From the NCBI GenBank assembly GCA_009929975.1, contig RZZF01000086.1, positions 1 to 7,469 of the forward strand: DNA of 7,469 bases, given 5' to 3'. The stretch comes from Clostridia bacterium. Its GTDB lineage: Bacteria > Bacillota > Clostridia > Saccharofermentanales > UBA5734. The notes beneath the pieces are model-generated. The model ran no database searches and had not been told where the DNA came from. It saw nothing but the letters and a program-made list of their open reading frames with translations. Made by a program: the position numbers and the translations under genes. Every line of letters begins with the position of its first letter. Positions within the stretch are counted from its first letter, which is position 1. This document shows, piece by piece, positions 1 through 6,439 of this stretch.

Positions 1-506
1 TACCAGTTGTCTGAATAGCCGCAGAGACTCTCAACCTCGCAGCCATGATTATAGATCTCCAGACCGAAGAGTCCATCCAGTGCGTCAAGCACTTCATGCC
101 GTACATGCGACCAGGCCGGATGGGCATAAATGCAGAGGTTGCCGCCCTCACGCAGTTCCTGAATGATTTCGTGAACCGTCATATCGGCTGGATATTGAAA
201 CTGATGGCCATGTTCAAACCGGTTGGCACCGGGCAGCCCGAGGCCGACAATATGGTGGCAGAACGCTTCATCGTCCGGCGCGCGGACGTCCAGTTCAACG
301 CCGGGCAGCAGCAGGAGCTCCCGGCTGCTCAAGTCTTCATGAATGCCGTAGATCCGGTGGTCTGTGATCGCGAGAAAATCGTATTTCATATCACGATACA
401 GTTTGACCAGATCGGCCGGTGCCAGGGTGCCGTCTGATATCGTCGTATGCGTGTGCAGATTTCCCTTATACCAGTTTCCCGAAACATTAAACGCTGACGC
501 AGCCAT
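1..506 (-). CDS. PHP-domain metal-dependent phosphoesterase (C-terminus beyond window)
   Basis: Reading leftward from ATG at 504-506, 168 codons are open to the window edge, so the C-terminus is missing. The translation carries the PHP (polymerase and histidinol phosphatase) metal-site motifs in order: NLHTHTTISDG (residues 16-26, motif I, HxH at 18/20), AITDH (46-50, motif II), PGVELD (68-73, metal-binding Glu71), paired His84/85 and AHPAWS (128-133, His129). Such proteins fold as a distorted TIM barrel binding two or three metal ions and hydrolyse phosphoesters; stand-alone members include histidinol phosphatase and nucleoside or oligonucleotide phosphatases. The substrate cannot be told from the sequence. 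There is no signal peptide, so it should be cytoplasmic. The start is supported by AAGGAG (complement of 513-518) six bases upstream. It is divergent from the fucosidase gene, so the two may share regulation. The PHP assignment is secure; the precise function is unknown. Confidence 0.9.
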   Translation of the reverse strand, partial: MAASAFNVSGNWYKGNLHTHTTISDGTLAPADLVKLYRDMKYDFLAITDHRIYGIHEDLSSRELLLLPGVELDVRAPDDEAFCHHIVGLGLPGANRFEHGHQFQYPADMTVHEIIQELREGGNLCIYAHPAWSHVRHEVLDALDGLFGLEIYNHGCEVESLCGYSDNW

Positions 507-545
507 AGTGCTCTCCTTCTCAGGTGGAATGAACCGGTTTGATTG

Positions 546-583
546 CGTCTTTATTATAGCAATAAATCGTAGTGGGCGGTCAT
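546..583 (-). promoter_or_regulatory. Predicted extended -10 promoter for the PHP gene
   Basis: On the reverse strand, TGC (559-561) directly precedes a perfect TATAAT (553-558), which is an extended -10 element. A weak -35 match (ATGACC, complement of 578-583) lies 19 bases upstream; extended -10 promoters often need little -35. The predicted start near 546 would leave a leader of about 40 bases before the PHP ATG. An 8-bp palindrome AACCGGTT at 532-539 lies just downstream of that start and could be an operator, but this is speculative. Confidence 0.5.
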
Positions 584-622
584 CGAGAAAGAGACTGGCG
601 ATGCTCCATACGGCAGACTGCC

Positions 623-652
623 GGCACAGAATCAGTGAACGTGCGCTATAAT
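623..652 (+). promoter_or_regulatory. Candidate promoter for the fucosidase gene
   Basis: A perfect TATAAT stands at 647-652. The best -35 at suitable spacing is GGCACA (623-628, 18-bp spacer), matching only three of six consensus bases. The predicted start near 659 would give a leader of about 75 bases. A strong -10 with a poor -35 is compatible with activator-dependent control, as expected of a sugar-inducible gene, but nothing in the sequence proves this. No terminator or RNA element was recognised in the rest of 507-733. Confidence 0.4.
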
Positions 653-733
653 TAAAGAGAATCGACAAACGTAATTTCCGCAGCCCCATGAGCATGAACA
701 GCCGATCAGGCTGAAGGACAGGAGATGGCATCC

Positions 734-2101
734 ATGTTGAAATTTTTACAGGAGGCGGCGCATGTACGCCCGTCGCAGAGGCAGTTGGATTGGTTCGCTC
801 TGGAGTCGTATGCCTTTATCCATTTCAGTCCCAATACCTATACGGATCTCGAATGGGGCAATGGCGATGAACCGGAATCGATTTTCAATCCGACCGGACT
901 GGATTGCGACCAATGGGTGGCCGCGATCAAGTCAGCGGGTTTAAAGGGCATGGTGTTAACAGCGAAGCATCACGATGGCTTTTGTCTGTGGCTTTCCAGG
1001 TATACCGAACACAGTGTGAAGAACAGCCCGTTTCGCGGTGATGTTGTTAAAGAAGCGGCTGATGCCTGCCGCCGCGGCGGGATCAAATTCGGCTTTTACC
1101 TGTCGCCCTGGGATCGCAATTCTCAATATTACGGATCGCCTGAGTATAATGATTATTTCTGCAATCAATTGACGGAGCTGCTCACCGGCTACGGCGAAAT
1201 TTTCTGTGTCTGGTTTGATAATGCCTGCGGTGAAGGGCCTAATGGCATCAAGCAGGTTTACGATTTCCCCCGCTATTTTGATCTGATTCGCCAATACCAG
1301 CCCCATGCCGTCATTTTTAATGATGAGGGTCCGGATACCCGCTGGTGCGGCAACGAAGCCGGTCAGCCACGCCATGCCGAATGGTCGGTTGTTCCGTCCG
1401 AACTGTGTCATTACGCTGATATCCAGACAGGACCCGGCCCGTTAGCGGAAGCTGGCAGTCTCTCGTATCTGTATAACTCGGATGATGCCATCGGTGATCT
1501 GAGCCATATATTATTCAGCAAGGGACTCGTTTATGTCCCGGCTGAAATCGATATGTCGATTCGTCCGGGCTGGTTCTGGCATGAAAACGAAGAGCCGCAT
1601 TCCCTCGATCGTCTGTTCCAGACCTATATCGCTTCGGTCGGCAATAATGCCTGCCTGAATCTGAATATTCCGCCGACCAGAGAAGGGCTTTTGGATCAGC
1701 GGGATGTGCAGCGCCTCAAAGAATTCGGCGAACGTCTGAAGCAGGCGTTTGGCCAGCCGCTTGAAGCCACAATCGAAAAAGATCCGGAAAGTCCGCTGCG
1801 GCAGCCGAAATATGTCGTTACATTCGCTCAAGCACAAAAGGAGGTTCAATATATTGTGCTGGCAGAGGATATTTCACAGGGCCAGCGGGTTGAATCGTTC
1901 CGGATTACCCGCGCGGACAGCAACATCGCCAGCTATGAAGGAACCTGCATCGGTCATAAGAAAATCTGCCAGCTGCAAAACCCCTATACCAACCAAAATC
2001 CGCTGACTGCGCAGGGGATGGAGGGCATCACCCGTCTCACGATCCATATTACGGCCGCCCGGGACGACGTCATGATGAAGGACATTTTAATCTATTCATG
2101 A
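734..2101 (+). CDS. Cytoplasmic alpha-L-fucosidase, GH29 (subfamily B-like)
   Basis: This gene encodes a retaining glycosidase predicted to release L-fucose from oligosaccharides. Counting from the upstream ATG at 725, the catalytic barrel shows AKHHDGFCLW (80-89), VWFDNACG (162-169) with candidate nucleophile Asp165, and RWCGNEAG (206-213) with candidate acid/base Glu211. Further family motifs are EIDMSIRPGWFWH (274-286) and LNLNIPPTREGLL (311-323). The 46-residue gap between the catalytic pair, together with the RPGWFWH block, fits GH29-B enzymes, which typically prefer branched alpha-1,3/1,4-fucosides; the linkage here is inferred. Residues 362-458 form the usual C-terminal beta-sandwich. 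There is no signal peptide, so imported glycans are the likely substrates. The start at 734 is preferred because GGAG (721-724) is nine bases upstream; it abuts the ATG at 725, which would add only Met-Ala-Ser. No clear terminator follows before higB. Confidence 0.92.
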   Translation: MLKFLQEAAHVRPSQRQLDWFALESYAFIHFSPNTYTDLEWGNGDEPESIFNPTGLDCDQWVAAIKSAGLKGMVLTAKHHDGFCLWLSRYTEHSVKNSPFRGDVVKEAADACRRGGIKFGFYLSPWDRNSQYYGSPEYNDYFCNQLTELLTGYGEIFCVWFDNACGEGPNGIKQVYDFPRYFDLIRQYQPHAVIFNDEGPDTRWCGNEAGQPRHAEWSVVPSELCHYADIQTGPGPLAEAGSLSYLYNSDDAIGDLSHILFSKGLVYVPAEIDMSIRPGWFWHENEEPHSLDRLFQTYIASVGNNACLNLNIPPTREGLLDQRDVQRLKEFGERLKQAFGQPLEATIEKDPESPLRQPKYVVTFAQAQKEVQYIVLAEDISQGQRVESFRITRADSNIASYEGTCIGHKKICQLQNPYTNQNPLTAQGMEGITRLTIHITAARDDVMMKDILIYS

Positions 2102-2172
2102 GTTTGCCTAACTAATTTGAAAATAGGTGAAGTAAACAGCTTTAATTGGATATGTATCAAAAGGTTTGAACG

Positions 2173-2208
2173 ATTAACGCTTGACGTTATTAACGCATGA
2201 CGTTATTA
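2173..2208 (+). repeat. Tandem 16-bp-period direct repeat, probable HigA operator
   Basis: Two 20-base copies, ATTAACGCTTGACGTTATTA (2173-2192) and ATTAACGCATGACGTTATTA (2189-2208), overlap by four bases and differ at one position, giving a repeat period of 16 bp. Each contains a small dyad, AACG-N5-CGTT (2176-2188 is one copy with its flanks). HigA-type antitoxins autoregulate by binding dyads over their own promoter, and this repeat covers the predicted -35, spacer and -10 of higBA. The repeat is directly visible; the operator role is inferred. Confidence 0.6.
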
Positions 2209-2209
2209 T
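2181..2209 (+). promoter_or_regulatory. higBA promoter, probably giving a leaderless transcript
   Basis: TTGACG (2181-2186) and TATTAT (2204-2209) are separated by exactly 17 bases, a near-consensus sigma-70-type promoter. Only six bases lie between the -10 and the higB ATG at 2216, so transcription should begin at or within a base or two of the start codon. The upstream bases TTATTATTATTTC contain no Shine-Dalgarno match, consistent with leaderless and therefore weak toxin translation. The promoter lies inside the tandem repeat. Confidence 0.6.
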
Positions 2210-2215
2210 TATTTC

Positions 2216-2494
2216 ATGATACAGTCGTTTGCGGATAAAGACACTGAAAAGCTTGCCAAGATGGAACATGTTGTAAGGTTTCACCAATTTGAGCGGATTG
2301 CTTTACGAAAACTGACACAGCTGGATGTCGCAGGAAATTTGAATGATCTCAGGATTCCCCCGGGTAATCGACTTGAACGACTAAAAGGTAATAGGGCTGG
2401 TCAGCATTCAATTCGAATTAATGATCAGTATCGGATATGTTTCACATGGTCTGATAAAGGACCGGTGAATGTTGAAATTTGCGACTATCATTGA
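2216..2494 (+). CDS. higB: HigB-type mRNA endonuclease toxin (RelE/ParE superfamily)
   Basis: The 92-residue product matches the usual length and layout of HigB toxins, which cleave mRNA on the ribosome and are neutralised by HigA. The N-terminal MIQSFADKDTEKL is the typical opening of the family and supports the ATG at 2216. The block RLERLKGNRAGQHSIRIND (52-70), the strand YRICFTW (72-78) and the terminal Asp90-Tyr91-His92 are also characteristic; the DYH end coincides with active-site residues described for Proteus HigB. The position equivalent to the catalytic His54 of that protein is Glu54 here, which occurs in the LExLKG variant of the family. The toxin precedes the antitoxin, as is usual for hig loci. 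It is more AT-rich than the flanking glycosidase genes, suggesting acquisition. Confidence 0.9.
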   Translation: MIQSFADKDTEKLAKMEHVVRFHQFERIALRKLTQLDVAGNLNDLRIPPGNRLERLKGNRAGQHSIRINDQYRICFTWSDKGPVNVEICDYH

Positions 2495-2507
2495 GAAAGG
2501 AAAAACC

Positions 2508-2822
2508 ATGGAAAACAAATTGAAAAAACTGATTATAGATCCTGTTACACCTGGTGAGTTGCTGAACGAAGAGTTTCTGCTTCCACTTGGCATAACGAAA
2601 TATCGTCTGGCAAAAGAGATCGGTGTTCCTGCTCAGAGAATCGGTGAAATTGTTGCCGGAAGACGTTCGATTACGGCCGATACAGATTTACGGCTATGTA
2701 AGTATTTCGGACTTTCAACAGGATACTGGCTACGCGTGCAAAACAAATATGATACAGAAGTCGTGCGTCGTAAAATAGCAGGTCAGCTTGATAACATAAC
2801 ACCGTTGAATCCCGCGATTTGA
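2508..2822 (+). CDS. higA: HigA antitoxin, XRE-family DNA-binding protein
   Basis: This 104-residue protein is the cognate antitoxin of HigB and probably the autorepressor of the module. The family signature VTPGELLNEEFLLPLGIT (13-30) leads into a helix-turn-helix at about 30-55 (YRLAKEIGVPAQRIGEIVAG), followed by TADTDLRLCKYFGLSTGYWL (56-75), as in other HigA proteins. An in-frame ATG at 2469 overlaps higB and would add 13 unrelated residues. ATG at 2508 is preferred because GAGAAAGGA (2493-2501) stands just upstream and the protein then begins like its relatives. The gap to higB is 13 bp, so the pair should be co-transcribed. Its stop codon at 2820-2822 touches the ribosome binding site of the next glycosidase gene. 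Confidence 0.92.
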   Translation: MENKLKKLIIDPVTPGELLNEEFLLPLGITKYRLAKEIGVPAQRIGEIVAGRRSITADTDLRLCKYFGLSTGYWLRVQNKYDTEVVRRKIAGQLDNITPLNPAI

Positions 2823-2836
2823 AAGGGGGAAGTTCG

Positions 2837-4474
2837 ATGAAGACAGTCAAGCGGTACGGCAGAATCCAGATCAACGCGCCTTCCGACGCGCAGTGGCTGA
2901 GTGTAACCACACCGTCCGGCACGCAGGAACGCGTCCCCACCTTTGATCAGCAGGCGTACGACTTTCATTATGACCGGCACGGCTATGAGGATCAGACACC
3001 GACCGGACCGGTCGATCGCTGCGCGCGCTATACTCCCGACCAGGAAGGGCCCTATCTTGTTTCTGACGAGAAGGGCAATGTCGTGGATGAATTTATCTGT
3101 ACACCGTCTGAGCACCCTGGCTATGTCATGGTGAGCGGCAAAGATTCCCGCTATTTCGCCTGTTCCGATGGCAGCAGCTATGTTCCCATCGGGCTCAATC
3201 TGGTTGGCTGCGGATATGATAGGCAGCCGGCCGGCCACGAGCATTTCCGTGCGTCTGAGGCGCTGCGCACCACGGGGATGATCCAGTGGCGGCGCTGGCT
3301 GTCGGAACTGCACGCGGTAGGCGCCAACTACGTGCGCATCTGGCTGTCCAACCGGTATACCGAGGCACGGACCGAGATCATGGGTGTTCATGATCTGGCC
3401 GCGTTCGCACGGCTGGACCGTATCATGGATCTGGCACGTCAGTATGATATCCGCGTAAAGCTGTGCCTGGAACATTTCCGTACGTTTACCGACACCGGTC
3501 ATTTCGCCTACAAGCGGGTCGTGGATGCTGACAACGGGCGGCAGTTGACAGATGTGGAGGCGTGGTTCAACGAAGACAAGTGGAACCGGCGCTGGCTGGA
3601 GGACATCGCGCCCTATCTGGCCCGCTATCACAATGATCCGGTGGTCTTTTCCTGGGAATTGTGGAATGAGATCGATTGCGGCGACGCCTGCTTTGACTCG
3701 GTCGAGCGCTTTACTCGGCGTATGTTGCCCGAGGTGAAACAGCGATCACCGAAAAATCTGGTGGTCAACTCACTGGGCAGCATGGACGAAGAGCATAAGC
3801 AGCAGGTGCAGGACGCGTTCGCCGCTATCCCGGACATGGACTTTTTGCAGGTACACCGCTATCTGGACCAGGGCGCACCTCTGGCCATCTGCCATGCGGA
3901 CCCCGTGGCATTCTCTCTTGACGCGGTCAGACGATGCAGCACGGGCACTAAGCCCCTGATCCTGACCGAAACCGGCGCGGTGAACGACCGGCATGTCGGC
4001 CCCTTCCGCTTTTATCCGGCGGATCACGGCGGCCTGATCTTTGACGATGTGACCTATCCGCCTTTTTTCTGCGGCGCGGCGGGGAGCGGCCATATCTGGC
4101 ACTGGGACAGCTATGTGGATACGCAGAATCTCTGGGCCCATTTCAAGCCTCTGCGTGACGCGCTGGACGGTGTGCCGGTGGATGCTGAAGGCTTTGAGCC
4201 GTTTGAGGTGCAGGACGAACAGGTGTGGCTGCTGGGCCTGAAAGGGAAAACGATGACGTTGGTCCTGGTCCGCAGCCGCGCGGACCGGTGGGATCATGTG
4301 CTGCGAGACGGCCGGGGCGCCCGGCCTCTGGAGCAGATTGAGGTTCCCGTGGCCGGCCGCCGCGCGGAGGTCTTCTGGCTGCACGGCGACAGCGGCCAGC
4401 TGGAGCAGCACACGAAGGGATGGACACTGAACGGGTTCCGGCGCGGCGGCATTTTGAAGATACAGCAGGCATGA
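2837..4474 (+). CDS. Clan GH-A (GH5-like) glycoside hydrolase
   Basis: The product is a 545-residue enzyme without signal peptide or membrane segment, hence probably cytoplasmic. Residues 1-110 look like an N-terminal beta-sandwich of the kind that precedes some GH-A barrels, ending in GYVMVSGKDSRYFACSDGSS (95-114) and YVPIGLNLVG (115-124). The TIM barrel follows. FSWELWNEID (271-280) supplies the acid/base Glu278 and LILTETGAV (374-382) the nucleophile Glu378, the standard strand 4 and strand 7 positions of the clan. IWHWDSY (420-426) is a likely strand 8 substrate-binding segment, and about 455-545 may be a small C-terminal beta domain. GH5 or an unassigned relative is most likely; the substrate is unknown. 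ATG at 2837 is chosen over TTG at 2819 because GGGGGA (2825-2830) is correctly spaced. It is only 14 bp from higA, 20 bp from the next glycosidase, and visibly more GC-rich than higBA. Confidence 0.82.
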   Translation: MKTVKRYGRIQINAPSDAQWLSVTTPSGTQERVPTFDQQAYDFHYDRHGYEDQTPTGPVDRCARYTPDQEGPYLVSDEKGNVVDEFICTPSEHPGYVMVSGKDSRYFACSDGSSYVPIGLNLVGCGYDRQPAGHEHFRASEALRTTGMIQWRRWLSELHAVGANYVRIWLSNRYTEARTEIMGVHDLAAFARLDRIMDLARQYDIRVKLCLEHFRTFTDTGHFAYKRVVDADNGRQLTDVEAWFNEDKWNRRWLEDIAPYLARYHNDPVVFSWELWNEIDCGDACFDSVERFTRRMLPEVKQRSPKNLVVNSLGSMDEEHKQQVQDAFAAIPDMDFLQVHRYLDQGAPLAICHADPVAFSLDAVRRCSTGTKPLILTETGAVNDRHVGPFRFYPADHGGLIFDDVTYPPFFCGAAGSGHIWHWDSYVDTQNLWAHFKPLRDALDGVPVDAEGFEPFEVQDEQVWLLGLKGKTMTLVLVRSRADRWDHVLRDGRGARPLEQIEVPVAGRRAEVFWLHGDSGQLEQHTKGWTLNGFRRGGILKIQQA

Positions 4475-4494
4475 CGAATGAAGGAGACTGAGCA

Positions 4495-5529
4495 ATGAAA
4501 ACGAATCACATGATCGGTATCACCCCGGCCCATGACCAGCCGCGGTTTGATCGTCTGCACGACCTCGGCATCCAGTGGGTGCGCGAAGGCTACACATTTC
4601 CCTTCGCTGAGCGCATCGGCGGCCCCCTGTCGGACGCATTCTTGCACAGTGAAGAACAAATTGAACGTTACCTGTCGGAAGGGTTTCAGGTGCTGGCCTC
4701 GTTCCCGGGGCCCGGTTCGATGCGTTATTCTGCCGAAGCGGGGAAGACCGTCTATGTGCGCTCAATGCCCGAATGGATGGGGGATGTGGGCAGTGACGGC
4801 TATTGGCAGGCCTTGTCTGAAACCGCGCAGTGGTTGGCGCAGCGCACAAAAGATAAAATTACCTGGTGGCAGGTGGCCAATGAACCGGACATTGATATTT
4901 TCTATGGGCCGCTGACACAAGAGCAGAACATCCGCTATCTGATGACCGTCGCGCGCGGCCTGCTGAAGGGCAGCCCGGACGCGCAGCCCGGCATCAACCT
5001 GGGCTACATCAATGACTATGCCCGGATGCTGATGAAAGCGATGTACGCGATACCGGACAGTCCGTTCACCTATCTGGGAATCGACGGATACATGGGCAGC
5101 TGGCAGCTGGGCGGACCGCAGACCTGGAAAAGCTATATCGACGAAACGGCGCGCCTTTCCGGAAAGCCGATCATCATCAATGAATGGGGTTTCTCCTCGC
5201 TGCAGTGGGGAGAAAAATATACCGACCTGGAGCGGAAAAATCACTACAATCAACAGGTCTGCTACGACAAGCACTGGCAGTATACCTGGGGCAAGGGCCA
5301 TACACCAGAGGAGCAGGCGCGTTATGTCCGGTTGTGCCAACAGATCTTCGCGGAGCATCCGGCCGTCATCGGCAACTTCTTTTTCCGCTGGAGCGATACA
5401 GCTGCCTGCTGGCAGTGCGGCGAGTCCGATTGTCCGGCCGAATGTGCCTGGGGCTGTGTTGATGTGGAGCAAAATCCCAAGCCGGCCTACTATGCCCTGC
5501 AGGAAGGCAACCGGACCTTGTTTGGCTGA
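4495..5529 (+). CDS. Clan GH-A glycoside hydrolase with a C-terminal cysteine cluster
   Basis: This 344-residue protein is a compact TIM-barrel glycosidase without signal peptide, so it probably acts in the cytoplasm. WWQVANEPD (124-132) contains the candidate acid/base Glu130 and IIINEWGFSS (226-235) the nucleophile Glu230, a clan GH-A arrangement resembling GH39 and GH5-type enzymes. FFFRWSD (295-301) is typical of strand 8. The family number and substrate cannot be settled from the sequence. Near the C-terminus are five cysteines in 17 residues (305, 308, 313, 317, 321) in the pattern C-x2-C-x4-C-x3-C-x3-C, which is unusual in such barrels and may bind a metal. AAGGAG (4481-4486) lies eight bases before the ATG. 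The 20-bp gap to the preceding glycosidase indicates one operon and probably successive steps on the same glycan. Confidence 0.8.
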   Translation: MKTNHMIGITPAHDQPRFDRLHDLGIQWVREGYTFPFAERIGGPLSDAFLHSEEQIERYLSEGFQVLASFPGPGSMRYSAEAGKTVYVRSMPEWMGDVGSDGYWQALSETAQWLAQRTKDKITWWQVANEPDIDIFYGPLTQEQNIRYLMTVARGLLKGSPDAQPGINLGYINDYARMLMKAMYAIPDSPFTYLGIDGYMGSWQLGGPQTWKSYIDETARLSGKPIIINEWGFSSLQWGEKYTDLERKNHYNQQVCYDKHWQYTWGKGHTPEEQARYVRLCQQIFAEHPAVIGNFFFRWSDTAACWQCGESDCPAECAWGCVDVEQNPKPAYYALQEGNRTLFG

Positions 5530-5594
5530 AACAGGTGATTCGATCATCAGGCTGAGATCAGGTGTCAGCGATTATTTAAAGCAGAGGGAATAAA

Positions 5595-6335
5595 ATGGGC
5601 GACCAAATCGATAGAAAACCGGAGCACAATCAGGCGCGGTGCCATCACTGCCATCACCATGCGTCTGGCACGGACGGTGATTCGTGTATATCGCTGGTGC
5701 CGATCTTCAATCACCTGGAGCAGGCGCAGATGGACGAAATCATGTCCCTGATCCGTTCGCTTTCATTCAAGAAAGGTGAGAGCCTGTATCGGCCCGGTGA
5801 TCCGGCGAATTCGCTTTATATCGTCAGCGAGGGAAGAATAAAGATCTACAGGCTGGCCGAGTCAGGGAAAGAACAACTGCTGCGCGTTTTACGGCCGGGC
5901 GATTTTACCGGTGAACTTGCCTTGTTCAGTGAAAAGGTTCATGAGTCATATGCGGAAGCAATCGAAGCCGCCAGTGTCTGCACCATAGCCCGTTCTGAGC
6001 TGAACGATCTTCTATTGAAATATCCTTCGATTTCCCTGAAGGTTCTTTCGGAATTTTCCCATCGACTTGAGCAGTCTGAAAAACAGACCACACGATTTGC
6101 CACAGAGCGGGTTGAAACGAGGATTGCGCTGTTCCTGATTGAATGCATGGATAATGCCAACCAATCGACGGAAATTGAATTGCCGATGAATAAGAAAGAT
6201 ATGGCCTCTTATCTGGGAACGACGCCGGAATCAATCAGCAGGAAACTGGCGGAACTGGAAGACGCCGGATTGATTCAACAGGTTTCGAATAAAAAAATCA
6301 GGATTCTCGATCTGGACGGATTGCTTTCAGTTTAG
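5595..6335 (+). CDS. Crp/Fnr-family transcriptional regulator with Cys/His-rich N-terminus
   Basis: This 246-residue regulator has a cyclic-nucleotide-binding-like beta-roll (about 40-140: FKKGESLYRPGDPANSLYIV, 58-77, and PGDFTGELALF, 101-111), a dimerisation helix (about 142-185) and a winged helix-turn-helix (198-227). The Arg-Ser pair used by CRP for cAMP is absent after GELALF, so cAMP is unlikely to be the effector. The N-terminus has Cys16, Cys19 and Cys31 with His at 11, 17, 18, 20, 21 and 22, suggesting iron-sulfur, zinc or haem-linked sensing like FNR-type proteins. In the recognition helix, TPESISRKL (210-218) keeps the E-x-x-S-R of E. coli FNR (Glu212, Ser215, Arg216), predicting TTGAT half-sites; such a box occurs at 6443-6456. 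AGAGGGA (5583-5589) supports the start. No convincing promoter was found in the 65-bp gap after the glycosidase. Confidence 0.9.
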   Translation: MGDQIDRKPEHNQARCHHCHHHASGTDGDSCISLVPIFNHLEQAQMDEIMSLIRSLSFKKGESLYRPGDPANSLYIVSEGRIKIYRLAESGKEQLLRVLRPGDFTGELALFSEKVHESYAEAIEAASVCTIARSELNDLLLKYPSISLKVLSEFSHRLEQSEKQTTRFATERVETRIALFLIECMDNANQSTEIELPMNKKDMASYLGTTPESISRKLAELEDAGLIQQVSNKKIRILDLDGLLSV

Positions 6336-6439
6336 TGCTTTCGACGGAATTCAATCGCTGCAGAACATAAGGCCAATCGTGAGAGCAAGACCCGATCGAT
6401 CGTCATCTCAGGTGTTCACCATCATCTGAATTTTTGAAA

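Noticed and set aside
45..437. Forward open frame opposite the PHP gene
   Set aside because: The reverse strand encodes clear PHP motifs over the same bases; the forward translation resembles no family and has no ribosome binding site.
2783..3631. Long reverse open frame (282 codons) opposite the GH5-like gene
   Set aside because: It is antisense to a gene with recognisable catalytic motifs in GC-rich DNA, where long shadow frames are expected; no recognisable domain or ribosome binding site.
3770..5547. Several long reverse frames opposite the two GH-A genes
   Set aside because: Low-complexity, Arg/Pro/Ala-rich translations without domain features; shadows of the forward genes.
5536..5549. 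TGAT...ATCA dyads upstream of the Crp/Fnr gene as an autoregulatory site
   Set aside because: The half-sites are separated by three or six bases, not the four needed for FNR- or CRP-type binding, and no promoter is placed sensibly beside them.
5573..5578. TATTTA as a -10 for the Crp/Fnr gene
   Set aside because: It would start transcription inside the ribosome binding site, and no -35 is present.
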